From Microvirga arabica (GTDB lineage Bacteria; Pseudomonadota; Alphaproteobacteria; Rhizobiales; Beijerinckiaceae), in the NCBI RefSeq assembly GCF_016811235.1, contig NZ_JAFBID010000001.1:1-64000 (forward strand): DNA of 64,000 nt. Reading direction: 5' to 3'. This document shows positions 19,424 to 28,093 of this stretch, piece by piece. Position 1 is the first letter of the stretch. Each line of letters starts with the position of its first letter. The position numbers and the translations under genes were made by a program. The notes beneath the pieces were generated by a model that worked only from the letters and a program-made list of their open reading frames with translations, had not been told where the DNA came from and did not search any database.

Positions 19424-20469
19424 CCGTCGAAACCATTGAGCTCGCCCCGGGCTACCGGATCTCTCGCATGCTGCGCGGCGGCTGGCAGCTCGCCGGCGGG
19501 CATGGGGCCATTGAGGCCGAGCGGGCGATCGCCGACATGGCTGCGTTCGTGGATGCGGGGGTCACGACCTTCGACTGTGCCGACATCTACACCGGCGTCG
19601 AAGAGATGATCGGGCGTTTTCGCGATCGCATGCTCGCCGAGCGCGGCTCCGAAGCACTGAAGAACTTTAAGGTGCACACGAAGTTCGTGCCGGACTGGGA
19701 CGCCCTCTCCCGCGTCGACCGTCCCTATGTGCGGGAGATCATCGACCGCTCGCTCCGGCGGCTCAGGATTGAGCGCCTGGATCTGGTGCAGTTCCACTGG
19801 TGGAACTACGCCGTTCCAGGGGTCGTCGAGACCGCGCTCATCCTCAAGGAACTCCAGGATGAGGGGAAGATCCACCAGATTGGCGGCACCAACTTCGATA
19901 CACCCCATACGCGAGCCTTGCTCGATTCCGGGGTGCCGCTTGTGTCAATGCAGGTCCAGTACTCGCTTCTCGATCAGAGGCCCGAGAACGGCCTTGTTGC
20001 GCTGTGCCAGGAGCGCGACATGAAGCTTCTGTGCTATGGGACGGTAGCAGGCGGCTTTCTTTCGGAGCGGTGGCTCGGCGCCCCGGAGCCGCAGGAGCCC
20101 TTCGCCAACCGCTCGCTGGTCAAGTACAAGCTCATCATCGACGATTTCGGCGGCTGGTCCTTATTCCAGAACCTGCTCGGCACCTTGCGGGAGATCGGGC
20201 GCAAGCACGGGGTCAGCCTCACGGCGGTGGCCACCCGGTGGGTCTTGGACCAGCCGGCAGTGGCAGGCGCCATCATCGGCGCCCGCTATGCCGAGCACCT
20301 GCCCGACAATCTCGATGTGTTTCGGCTTGCCCTCGATGAGGAAGACCGGGCCGCCATCGACAGCGTTCTGGCACGCAGGACTGGCCCGGAAGGAGACACC
20401 TACACGCTAGAGCGCGATCGGGAGGGTCGGCACGGTCGCATCATGCATTACAACCTCAACGAAGCGTGA
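19420..20469 (+). CDS. Aldo/keto reductase
   Basis: A 349-residue TIM-barrel oxidoreductase. The catalytic residues of the family are visible: Asp and Tyr in FDCADIYTG, Lys in HTKFVPD and His in VQFHWWNY. The NADPH-binding end includes VAGAIIGARYAEHL. The FHWW phrase is shared with the second reductase at 22373-23839, which marks the two as relatives. It overlaps both neighbours by four bases, a sign of translational coupling. The substrate is unknown. The binding-protein transporter in the same locus suggests it acts on an imported compound or a product of it. Confidence 0.9.
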   Translation: MTVETIELAPGYRISRMLRGGWQLAGGHGAIEAERAIADMAAFVDAGVTTFDCADIYTGVEEMIGRFRDRMLAERGSEALKNFKVHTKFVPDWDALSRVDRPYVREIIDRSLRRLRIERLDLVQFHWWNYAVPGVVETALILKELQDEGKIHQIGGTNFDTPHTRALLDSGVPLVSMQVQYSLLDQRPENGLVALCQERDMKLLCYGTVAGGFLSERWLGAPEPQEPFANRSLVKYKLIIDDFGGWSLFQNLLGTLREIGRKHGVSLTAVATRWVLDQPAVAGAIIGARYAEHLPDNLDVFRLALDEEDRAAIDSVLARRTGPEGDTYTLERDREGRHGRIMHYNLNEA

Positions 20470-20909
20470 CCCTCATGGGCCTCGACCACCCCCTTGCCCA
20501 GGCCGTATTGCAAGAGGTGGCCGATCTGCATGCCTTCTTCGAAGCATGGCTCAGCGGAGAGGCCGAGAACACAAACGCGGTATTTTCCCGCGTGGAGAGC
20601 TCTCTCGGCGAGGAGTTCACCATGGTGTCTCCGAGTGGACAAAGGCTTCAGCGATCAGATGTGATCGGGTGGCTGCGGGGAACCCACGGGGCTAGGGCAA
20701 GCCAGGGCTCGTTCCACATTGCCATTGCCGAGCCCGAGATCTTGCTCTTGCGACCGCCGCTCGTCCTGCTCGGCTATGTCGAGGAGCAAACAGTGGGCGA
20801 CGTTGCCACCCGACGCCAATCGACCGCCCTGTTTGAAGTCTCGATTGAGGGCGGGCGGCGTGTGCGTTGGCTTGCCCTGCACGAGACTTGGATCGATCTG
20901 GGCTCTTGA
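20466..20909 (+). CDS. SnoaL/DUF4440-like protein
   Basis: A 147-residue protein from GTG at 20466 (overlap GTGA with the previous stop); an ATG four codons in (MGLDHPLAQ) is an alternative. The sequence fits the cone-shaped NTF2 fold: an N-terminal helix (LADLHAFFEAWLSGE-like), SLGEEFTMVSPSGQRLQRSDVIGWL, then strands ending RVRWLALHETWIDL. Such proteins may be isomerases, hydrolases or binding proteins; no catalytic pair can be assigned. It belongs to the transporter/reductase operon. Confidence 0.65.
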   Translation: MTLMGLDHPLAQAVLQEVADLHAFFEAWLSGEAENTNAVFSRVESSLGEEFTMVSPSGQRLQRSDVIGWLRGTHGARASQGSFHIAIAEPEILLLRPPLVLLGYVEEQTVGDVATRRQSTALFEVSIEGGRRVRWLALHETWIDLGS

Positions 20910-21032
20910 GGACCATTCCAGCTCGACACACTTGCCAAAAGGCCGCCGAGACGAAACACTGCCTTGTGGCCAGGAGGGGCAAGTGACGTCAGCGCTCACC
21001 CCGGCGGATTTGACCAAGGGAGAGTGTTCACC

Positions 21033-22304
21033 GTGCGCTTTACATCCATTGTTTCAGCCGCCGCCCTAGCGATTGCTCTCGCGCCACTGCCGGTATCTGC
21101 ACAGCAGCCCTGCACGCACACGGTTGGCGTTGTCGTGGAGCTGACCGGTCCGGCTGGGCGCTTCGGCCAAGCTGCGGCCAAATCCATCGAGCTTGCCTTT
21201 AAGGAAATCAACGAGGCGGGCGGTGCCGCCGGCTGCCAGCTCGCCGCAGACCTTAGGGACTCGCAGAGTCAAGGCTCCGTTGCAGTCGACCAAGCCCGGC
21301 AACTCGTTGACCTCAAGCGCGTGCCGGCGATCATCGGCGGCATCATCTCCTCCGTATCGCTTCCCATTCTGACCTCGGTGACAGCGCCAGCGAACGTGGT
21401 TCAGATCTCGCCCGCCTCCTCGTCGCCGACGCTCACCCGTACTGCACAAGAGGGAAAGACCAACGGTATTTTCTTCCGCACCATCACCTCGGACGCGCTC
21501 CAAGGCACGGCAGCGGCGAAATACGCGATGGATCAAGGCCTGAAGAAACTTGCGGTCATTCACGTCAATAACGACTTCGGCGTGAACATGGTGGCGGAGT
21601 TCAAGCGTGCCTACGAAGCGCTCGGGGGCCAAATTACCTCCATAACGCCGTATAACCAGGGTCAGGCCTCCTATGCACCGGAGGTCACTCGCGGTCTTGA
21701 GGGAGATCCACCTGCCCTATACCTCGTCTCCTATCCGGGCGACGGCACAGCGATCGCACGCACCTGGATCTCGCAGGGCGGCGCCGCAAAGTTTCTCCTG
21801 AACGACGGCATGAACAGCGCGGACTTCATCCGCGACGTCGGGCCGCGTTACCTGAACGATGCGTTTGGAACCTCGTCCGGCACGACCAAGACGCCCTCGA
21901 CCGAGCATTTCGTGAAAGCCTATCCGGCAATGTCCGGCGGCTTTGATGCCAATGCCCCAGCCGCTGACAGGGCATATGACGCGGCAGCAATCCTTGGCCT
22001 TGCGGTGGCTCAGGCCGGCAAGTTTGAGGCGGCAGCGATTCGGGACGCCATTCGTAAAGTCACCGGGAGTGACGGCGAAGTGATCTATGCCGGTCCTGAG
22101 GGCTTCAAGAAGGCGCTCCAACTTATCAAGGACGGCAAACCGGTGCGCTACGAGGGTGTTATTGGCCCTGTGAGCTTCGACCAATATGGCGATATCACCG
22201 GCCCGTTCCGCCTATGGCGAATTCGGAACGGTGAGATTACCACGGTGGGCCAGATGGGCGTCGATGAGGTCAATGCCATCAAGGCTAAGATCCCATCGCG
22301 CTAG
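21033..22304 (+). CDS. Periplasmic binding protein of the HAAT ABC importer
   Basis: A 423-residue protein from a GTG start at 21033, chosen because it begins an excellent signal peptide (VRFTSIVSAAALAIAL, cleavage near VSAQQ) and has GGGAGA upstream. Type I periplasmic-binding fold motifs are seen: VGVVVELTGPAGRFGQ, AIIGGIISS, ISPASSSPTLTR and AVIHVNNDFG. It belongs to the Leu/Ile/Val-binding-like group. It would deliver the substrate to the permeases encoded divergently at 15604-17501. Its place between the reductase genes ties transport to metabolism in this locus. Confidence 0.9.
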   Translation: MRFTSIVSAAALAIALAPLPVSAQQPCTHTVGVVVELTGPAGRFGQAAAKSIELAFKEINEAGGAAGCQLAADLRDSQSQGSVAVDQARQLVDLKRVPAIIGGIISSVSLPILTSVTAPANVVQISPASSSPTLTRTAQEGKTNGIFFRTITSDALQGTAAAKYAMDQGLKKLAVIHVNNDFGVNMVAEFKRAYEALGGQITSITPYNQGQASYAPEVTRGLEGDPPALYLVSYPGDGTAIARTWISQGGAAKFLLNDGMNSADFIRDVGPRYLNDAFGTSSGTTKTPSTEHFVKAYPAMSGGFDANAPAADRAYDAAAILGLAVAQAGKFEAAAIRDAIRKVTGSDGEVIYAGPEGFKKALQLIKDGKPVRYEGVIGPVSFDQYGDITGPFRLWRIRNGEITTVGQMGVDEVNAIKAKIPSR

Positions 22305-22372
22305 AACCTGCTCTGTCGGTGACACAGGCTCCGTGCCCAGCGCGGAGCCTTCGCCTTTTGCCGGAGATTACC

Positions 22373-23839
22373 ATGTCCATTCCCCCCGATCGGATACTGC
22401 TCGCACCCGGTCTCGAGATCAGCCGTGTGGTCACAGGCCTATGGCAGGTGGCCGACATGGAGCGGGACGGCTGCCTCTTGGATCGCGACGCGGCAGCCGC
22501 CGCCATGGCCGATTATGCCCGCGACGGCTTTGACAGCTTCGATATGGCCGACCATTACGGCAGTGCGGAGCTGATCACCGGTCGCTTTTTGAGCATGCAA
22601 ACTGGAGCCGAGAAGCAGCGTCCGGCGGCTTTCACCAAGTGGTGCCCCACGCCTGGGCCGATGACCGCGGACGTCGTGCGAGCTGGTATCGCCCAGCGCC
22701 TCGAGCGCCTTGGTGTCGAGTCCATTGACCTTTTGCAATTCCATTGGTGGATGTTCGAACACCCAGGCTACATTGATGCCATGAAGGAGCTTGTCGCGCT
22801 GCAGCAGGACGGGCGCATTCGCCATCTCGGCGTGACGAATTTCAATACCGACCACCTGCGCCTGCTGGTGAAGCACGGCTTCCCGATCATATCGAACCAG
22901 GTTTCCTTCTCCCTTCTCGACCGCCGCGCTGCGGAGGACATGAGCACTTTCTGTCTCGCCGCCGGCGTGCGCCTGCTAGCCTATGGCACACTCGGGGGCG
23001 GCTTCCTGACGGACCGGTGGGTGGGTGCGCCCGAGCCAACATCGATTGAGGATTGGAGCAAGTCAAAATACAAGCGCTTCATCGACACGATCGGAGGGTG
23101 GTCAGCTCTTCAGACGATTCTGGCGGCCGTGCACGAGATTGCTCGCAAGCACGATGTGTCCGTTGCCAATGTGGCCACGCGCTGGGTGCTTGAACAGCCG
23201 GCCGTCGCGGCTGTCATCGTTGGGGCCCGGCTAGGAGAGCGCGAGCATCGGGCAGACAATGCAGCCCTGTTTTCGTTCTCGTTGGACGATGATGACAAAC
23301 AGCGCATCGACGAGGCTTTGGTGTCTACTCGGCGCATCCCGGGTGATTGCGGCGACGAGTACCGTCGCCCGCCTTTCCTTACGGCGTCCGGGGATCTCAG
23401 CGATCACCTCGAGAGCTTTCCGCCCGTGTTCGAGGCAGTCCCGATCGATGGGCGCCCGGACCGCCTACGCATTGACTCCGGCAGCGTCTGGGAGCCCATC
23501 TGTGGGTACAGCCGTGCCGTACGGATTGGCAATCGCATCCTTGTTAGCGGAACCACGGCCACCCACGGCACAGGTGAAGTCATCTGTCCAGGCGATCCCG
23601 AAGGGCAGGCGGTCTACATCCTGGATAAGATCGCAGCGAGCATCGCCTCTCTGGGGGGAACGCTCGCGGACACAGTCCGAACCCGTGTCTATCTCAGCAA
23701 TGCAGACGACTGGGAGCCTGTTTCCCGGGTGCATGGTCGATACTTCGGAGCCGTGAGACCTGCAAATACATTGCTCGAGATCTCACGCTTGGTCGGGGAG
23801 TACGTGGTTGAGATCGAGGCTGAAGCTGTCGTTGGTTAG
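22373..23839 (+). CDS. Aldo/keto reductase fused to a Rid (YjgF/YER057c) domain
   Basis: A 488-residue protein. The ATG at 22373 has GGAG upstream and begins MSIPPDRILLAPGLEI. Residues 1 to about 335 are an aldo/keto reductase (FDMADHYGSAE, AFTKWCP, LQFHWWMFEHPG). Residues about 365-488 form a Rid domain (SGTTATHGTG, VYILDKIAASIASLGG, VRTRVYLSNADDWEPV, VEIEAEAV). The Rid active-site Arg, in the PARS position of E. coli RidA, is replaced: here the sequence is RPANTLLEISRL. By family knowledge that places it with Rid groups lacking imine deaminase activity. The fusion suggests that the Rid domain binds or channels a reactive intermediate of the reductase. Confidence 0.88.
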   Translation: MSIPPDRILLAPGLEISRVVTGLWQVADMERDGCLLDRDAAAAAMADYARDGFDSFDMADHYGSAELITGRFLSMQTGAEKQRPAAFTKWCPTPGPMTADVVRAGIAQRLERLGVESIDLLQFHWWMFEHPGYIDAMKELVALQQDGRIRHLGVTNFNTDHLRLLVKHGFPIISNQVSFSLLDRRAAEDMSTFCLAAGVRLLAYGTLGGGFLTDRWVGAPEPTSIEDWSKSKYKRFIDTIGGWSALQTILAAVHEIARKHDVSVANVATRWVLEQPAVAAVIVGARLGEREHRADNAALFSFSLDDDDKQRIDEALVSTRRIPGDCGDEYRRPPFLTASGDLSDHLESFPPVFEAVPIDGRPDRLRIDSGSVWEPICGYSRAVRIGNRILVSGTTATHGTGEVICPGDPEGQAVYILDKIAASIASLGGTLADTVRTRVYLSNADDWEPVSRVHGRYFGAVRPANTLLEISRLVGEYVVEIEAEAVVG

Positions 23840-23952
23840 ACACCTTCGCCTGAAGCGGGTTCCACTCGCAGATTTTTGCATGCAGCTATAGCCAGTCGTA
23901 TGTACCAACATGCTTGCTGACGACGCGACACCACTCAATTCAGAGGCCCCTT

Positions 23953-24261
23953 ATGCTACACGTCCTCGCCTTTATTACCGCCAAACCCGGCATGCGCGAT
24001 GCCGTGCTTCAAGAGTTCAGAGCCAACATGCCGGCTGTGCACGCGGAGGAGGGCTGCATTGAGTACGTTCCCGTGATCGACGTTCCGACCTTTGGCCCCT
24101 TTCAGGCCGAGCTCGGATCAGACACTTTCGTCGTTGTCGAGAAATGGGCGAGCACGGAAGCGCTCAACGCCCATGCTGCGTCTGCGCATATGAAAGCCTA
24201 TGCCGCCAGGACAGCCGATATGATCGAGACGCGTGTCATACACGTCCTTTCACCTGTCTAG
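23953..24261 (+). CDS. Antibiotic biosynthesis monooxygenase-like (ABM) protein
   Basis: A 102-residue protein starting MLHVLAFITAKPGMRDAVLQ. It has the ferredoxin-like ABM pattern: a first strand, a helix with PAVHAEEGCIEYVPV, FVVVEKWASTEALNAHAAS and the ending MIETRVIHVL. Members are cofactor-free monooxygenases or heme-degrading or structural proteins. Here it follows the reductase-Rid gene by 113 bases on the same strand, so it may belong to the same transcription unit. Confidence 0.82.
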   Translation: MLHVLAFITAKPGMRDAVLQEFRANMPAVHAEEGCIEYVPVIDVPTFGPFQAELGSDTFVVVEKWASTEALNAHAASAHMKAYAARTADMIETRVIHVLSPV

Positions 24262-24319
24262 ATCCTAATCTAGCGTGGGTGGTTAGCCCCTCGGCAGCCG
24301 AGCGACAAAAGCTACGGAC

Positions 24320-25291
24320 CTAGCTCTGCCTCGGGGTCTTGCCAGCGAGGATATCCGCGGCCCAGCTCCTGTCGATGTTGCCACCGCTGAGGATAACACC
24401 AGCTTTGCGTCCCTTAATCTGGGCCTGCTCCTTGGCAAGAGCGGCAAGCGCTAGTGCACCGGCTCCTTCTGCAAGGTTGTGAGTGTCCTCGTGATAGATC
24501 CGGACGGCCTGAGCGATATCATCCTCAGCGACTTCAACGATGCGGGCAGCACCGGCTTTGATCAGGGCAAAGGCCGTCTCATCAGGAACTCTCACTGCCG
24601 CGCCATCCGCGAAAGTGGCAACCTGGTTGACTGGCACGACCCGGCCAGCATCGAACGACAACCGATAAGCATTTGCCTCCTGCGGAACGACGCCAACTAT
24701 TTCTGTCTTGAGGCCGAGGAGGTCACGGGTGCGGATAAGCCCGCAGATGCCGGATCCTAGGCCAATCGGGGCATACACCACGTCAAGATCGGAAAAGGCA
24801 CCAAATAGTTCGTGGGCATAGGTCGCCACACCTGTTACGAGATCGGCGTGAAACGATGGGATGAACTCATAACCTCGCTCTTTGGCGAGTTCCGATGCAT
24901 GCTGCTTGGCATCATCAAAGTCTCGCCCATGCTCGATGAGCTCAGCCCCGAAGGCGCGCATCGCGGCATTCTTCTCAACCGAGTTACCTTGCGGAACGAC
25001 AATGGTGACAGGCAAGTCGAAATGGCTTGCTGCGAGCGCTAGGCTCTGGCCGTGATTGCCTCGTGTAGCGCTGATGATGCCGCGGACGGGCTGGCGCTCT
25101 CGCCTGAGACGATCAAGATAAACAAGGCCGCCCCGCACCTTGAAAGCGCCAATAGGTGTGTGGTTCTCGTGCTTCACAACGACCGTACATCCGAAGCGCT
25201 GAGCGAGAAGAGGCCAAGCATATTGTGGAGTCGGCGGCATGACCGAGCGCACGATGGTCAGCGCACTGTTGAGATCATCGAGTGTGAACAT
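24320..25291 (-). CDS. Threonine/serine dehydratase-like PLP enzyme
   Basis: A 323-residue fold-type II PLP protein. The start at 25291 (MFTLDDLNSAL) has AAGGGGG upstream. The PLP lysine lies in ENHTPIGAFKVRGG, the phosphate or substrate loop in SATRGNHGQSLA, and the cofactor phosphate contact in the glycine run APIGLGSGICG, with ILSGGNID near the end. There is no C-terminal ACT domain, as in catabolic or hydroxyaspartate-type dehydratases. It would deaminate Thr, Ser or a related hydroxy-amino acid to a 2-oxo acid via an enamine. It converges on the ABM gene and sits close to a Rid-domain protein. The gene neighbourhood is suggestive but does not prove a shared pathway. Confidence 0.88.
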   Translation of the reverse strand: MFTLDDLNSALTIVRSVMPPTPQYAWPLLAQRFGCTVVVKHENHTPIGAFKVRGGLVYLDRLRRERQPVRGIISATRGNHGQSLALAASHFDLPVTIVVPQGNSVEKNAAMRAFGAELIEHGRDFDDAKQHASELAKERGYEFIPSFHADLVTGVATYAHELFGAFSDLDVVYAPIGLGSGICGLIRTRDLLGLKTEIVGVVPQEANAYRLSFDAGRVVPVNQVATFADGAAVRVPDETAFALIKAGAARIVEVAEDDIAQAVRIYHEDTHNLAEGAGALALAALAKEQAQIKGRKAGVILSGGNIDRSWAADILAGKTPRQS

Positions 25292-25897
25292 CGAACCCCC
25301 TTTGGAGCAGCCCAATCCCGACGAACTCTTCTGGAAATTGTAAGGCAATTTCCCCACAGCTGCAGCTTTCAGCAGTAGCAGAGGCGTGTTTCAAACCATA
25401 GCCCCGAAATTTCGTGGTCCCTCATCTCCTCCGTCACTGCCCTGTGTCTGCTTTGACCGAGCCCCACGATTTTACAAAGCACCAGGTGAGAAAGAACGAC
25501 GTAGAGAGGGTCCGATTTGCCAACACGTCCACAGTGGTGGTTGTCCTCCCGCCTTCCCAGGGAGGTTTGCTGATGGTTCGCGCTTCTTGGCGAGAGTTGC
25601 GGCAAGCTCGACCTCCCTGGTGCCTACCAGATGCCCAGCCAGACTTGGCAGGAAGCTGAGCGCGGGAGGTGCTGGATGACACAGGCATTGTGGTCGGCCC
25701 TGCCACACCTTGGATTGTAGCGGTGGAAACTACCCCGGATCGACAGCAGAAACTCCTCTGTTGCCAGAGCCTGCCATGGAGCATGAGGGATCATTCGTCC
25801 ATGACGCGGAGGTGCTCGTCATCCACGAGCCAGTTGAAACAGCGTTCTCTCTGCACACCCGCATCGTCAGTCAGTACTTTGCGCCCTCCAATCCGAT
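25292..25897. other. Gene-poor region with one doubtful small open frame
   Basis: About 600 bases between the dehydratase start and the protease stop. On the plus strand an open frame from ATG 25776 to 25901 encodes 41 residues (MEHEGSFVHDAEVLVIHEPV...), which reads like protein but has no good ribosome site and overlaps the end of the protease gene. Other open frames on both strands look random. A small hairpin CCTCCC...GGGAGG lies near 25552-25564. Confidence 0.35.
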
Positions 25898-26578
25898 CTA
25901 ACGATTGGCTGTAACAGTTGGGGCGGCTTGATCACCGAGAGCGACCCAGGCTTTGCCGTGGGTGCCCTCCCGCTTGATGAAGGTATAGCCAGTCTGTCGC
26001 CAAGGCAGGATGGCATTTCTCTTGTTGTCGAGAATGAAATCGCCCTGGTCGGTGAGGACCATGAGTACCGCATGCCCCTGCCCCTGGTCGTCGATGACGG
26101 CTGTCATCCGCAAGGCTCGATGCGGCAGACCGGCCTGAACCAGCAGCTTGCGCTTTAGAAGCTGAATGTCCTCGCAGTCACCGAGCCCGTCATCCGGATA
26201 GTCCCACCGGTCGAGAACACCCCAATGATCCTGGTCTGTGACGGCAAGGATCAATGAGTTGACGCGCTCGTTCACTTGCGTGAGAGCCGCCCAGATGCCA
26301 GGGGTTAGGGCGATGCGCGTGGGCTGCGAGAGATCGATATGGCATTCACGAGGTTGGCGCTGACAGAAGCTGACCCAAGCCTGCGTTGGTCCTGCACGTC
26401 CTACCACTTGGATACGATCAGTTCCACGCATGGATATCAAGCTCTGGGCAGACGCAGCCTCCGAGAACCCCGAGAGGCCCACGAGGGTAAGACCCATCAG
26501 GGCCAGCGCTAGCAGCATACGCTTCGTTTTGGCACCACGCCCGAGGCGGCTGCGGAGAATCTGCTCAACATTGACCAT
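25898..26578 (-). CDS. Exported transglutaminase-like cysteine peptidase (BTLCP family)
   Basis: A 226-residue protein from the ATG at 26578, with GGAG upstream. A signal peptide (MLLALALMGLTLVGLSGF, ending near ASAQS) indicates export. The catalytic triad of the bacterial transglutaminase-like family is visible: Cys in DGLGDCEDIQLLKR, His in GQGHAVLMV and Asp in FILDNKRN. The WVSFCQRQPREC pair of Cys in the N-terminal part is typical. LapG-like members cut adhesins, but here no c-di-GMP receptor or adhesin gene is adjacent, so the target is unknown. Confidence 0.87.
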   Translation of the reverse strand: MVNVEQILRSRLGRGAKTKRMLLALALMGLTLVGLSGFSEAASAQSLISMRGTDRIQVVGRAGPTQAWVSFCQRQPRECHIDLSQPTRIALTPGIWAALTQVNERVNSLILAVTDQDHWGVLDRWDYPDDGLGDCEDIQLLKRKLLVQAGLPHRALRMTAVIDDQGQGHAVLMVLTDQGDFILDNKRNAILPWRQTGYTFIKREGTHGKAWVALGDQAAPTVTANR

Positions 26579-26705
26579 GATAGGCTCCGATGGCGGAGCC
26601 AACAAGATGTGCTCTCATGGTAAATGAGGTCTTAACCCGCTTCAGCCTGAAGTGCGGCATAGCCGACGCACTTCCGGGATAGCGGTACAGAAGTTGGCGG
26701 AGCGG

Positions 26706-26739
26706 CATAAAAAAACCCGGTGCTGGAAGCACCGGGTTT
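26706..26739 (-). terminator. Intrinsic terminator downstream of mucR
   Basis: AAACCCGGTGCT at 26713-26724 pairs perfectly with 26728-26739 across a three-base loop. On the minus strand the hairpin runs into a T-tract (TTTTTT). It terminates the mucR-like gene, 54 bases after its stop. Confidence 0.85.
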
Positions 26740-26792
26740 GATTGAAAGAGCATCTAAACGGCTATGGCCGCCGTACAGTGCAGCGAGGTGAG

Positions 26793-27344
26793 CTAAGCAG
26801 CCTTCTTTGTACGTTTGCCCTTGGTAGACGCAGCCACTTCGTCCGATGTCGCAGCAGCCTTCGCAGCAGCCCTCTTGGGTTTGGCAGGAGCAGCATCATT
26901 GGCAGCGGCATCCACCAGAGCAGCAGTCTTTCTGCGCTGCTGGCCGAGCCCCATGGTCTTAGCAAGCTCGGAGCGTGCCTTGGCATAGTTCGGCGCTACC
27001 ATCGGGTAGTCAGCGGGCAGACCCCACTTCGCCCGGTACTGCTCGGGGGTCATGTCGTAGGTGGTCCGCAGATGGCGCTTGAGCGACTTGAACTTCTTGC
27101 CATCCTCCAGACAGACAATCGCATCCGCAGTCACAGATTTCTTGACCGGAACAGCGGGCGTCAACTCAACCTGCGGCTCGTGGCTTTGGGCCTGCCCTGT
27201 CTTCGTCAGAGCCGAGTAAACAGAACTAAGGAGGGCCGGAAGCTCAGAGGCCGGAACGGAGTTGTTGCTGACATAAGCCGAAACAATGTCAGCAGAGAGT
27301 TCGATAAAGTTCGGAGAGGTTGTGCTCTCGCTCATAGTGCTCAT
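26793..27344 (-). CDS. MucR/Ros family transcriptional regulator
   Basis: A 183-residue protein with the MucR core [17 protein letters not shown], then [20 protein letters not shown]. In Ros the zinc ligands are C-x2-C-x9-H-x3-H-H. Here the series reads Cys, Asp, His, Thr, Tyr, so at most two classical ligands remain, as in zinc-free relatives reported from Mesorhizobium. The C-terminal 50 residues are rich in Ala, Lys and Arg ([20 protein letters not shown]) and may bind DNA non-specifically. MucR proteins are global H-NS-like regulators of surface polysaccharide, motility and cell cycle genes. GAGGA precedes both an ATG at 27344 and one at 27335; the second has the better spacing. Confidence 0.9.
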   Translation of the reverse strand: MSTMSESTTSPNFIELSADIVSAYVSNNSVPASELPALLSSVYSALTKTGQAQSHEPQVELTPAVPVKKSVTADAIVCLEDGKKFKSLKRHLRTTYDMTPEQYRAKWGLPADYPMVAPNYAKARSELAKTMGLGQQRRKTAALVDAAANDAAPAKPKRAAAKAAATSDEVAASTKGKRTKKAA

Positions 27345-27661
27345 GTCCTCGGCTGCACAGGAACAGGTTTCAGAAGGTGAATAGAACTAGATCTAGTCCT
27401 AGCGGGATCAGCAGGAACGGCCCGTGCAGCACAGTAAATACCCGTAACCTTGGCTCCACCTATGCTCCTTGCTCACCTTTGGCAAGGCACCCCTACCGAA
27501 TTCAATAGAAGACTTTATCCCATCATTCAGCAAATGCTGAGGATCACGCTGATGTTTCAAAACCACTGGGCTGCAAACCGCCAAGCTGAAACGCCTTCGT
27601 GAGGACGCCGTTAACGTGGCAGCAGATCGCAGTTCGCGATTGGTTCGTTGGAGAAACAGTC
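27345..27661. promoter_or_regulatory. Divergent control region of the mucR-like gene and a small exported protein gene
   Basis: About 317 bases, A/T-rich for this genome, with no supported gene. It contains a perfect 12-base palindrome ACTAGATCTAGT at 27386-27397 just upstream of the mucR-like start, followed closely by another CCTAG. MucR regulators repress their own genes by binding A/T-rich DNA with T-A steps, so autoregulation here is a reasonable inference. Confidence 0.4.
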
Positions 27662-27979
27662 ATGCGCGCACATATCGAATACGCTGCTCTTGCAGCAGCC
27701 CTCCTGATTCCGACCCTGGCCTCAGCCGATCCAGGAGGGGCCGCAGCCGGTGCTGCCGCAGGCGGTGCAGTTGGTGCCGTTGTTGGAGGTCCAGTTGGCG
27801 CAGCAGTCGGGGCTGGTGTCGGCGGCGCAACCGGTGATGCCGCTTCAGGACCGGACCAGAAGAACGTCGTGATTGAGAACCGGGATGTCGGCACAACCGG
27901 CAGCACCGGCTGCTCGACAACGACGAAACAGACGACTGACGCGACCGGCACCACCACAAAGCAGAAAACAGAGTGCTAG
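27662..27979 (+). CDS. Small exported glycine-rich protein
   Basis: A 105-residue protein, ATG at 27662 with GGAGAAAC upstream. A signal peptide (MRAHIEYAALAAALLIPTL, cleavage near ASADP) precedes a run of Gly/Ala/Val repeats (residues about 25-60) resembling a glycine-zipper membrane segment. A polar tail rich in Thr follows, with Cys in GSTGCSTTT and a terminal Cys (KQKTEC). The two Cys could form a disulfide in the periplasm. No function can be assigned. A hairpin (GGCGGTGC / GCACCGCC at 27995-28018) lies after the stop and may mark the transcript end. Confidence 0.72.
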   Translation: MRAHIEYAALAAALLIPTLASADPGGAAAGAAAGGAVGAVVGGPVGAAVGAGVGGATGDAASGPDQKNVVIENRDVGTTGSTGCSTTTKQTTDATGTTTKQKTEC

Positions 27980-28093
27980 GGCTACTCTCCGTCGGGCGGT
28001 GCCGGTTGGTGCACCGCCTGCTCACTGCACCACTTCCTCTAACGGTCCTGGGTCTTGAGGGGAGCTTTGGCGAAAGACGACAACTCCCCTTAG

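Noticed and set aside
25434..25784. 116-codon minus-strand frame in the gap before the protease gene
   Set aside because: Composition looks random, no ribosome site and no motif. Kept only as part of the intergenic description.
27995..28018. Hairpin after the glycine-rich protein gene
   Set aside because: The eight-base stem is real, but there is no T-run, so it is not called as an intrinsic terminator.
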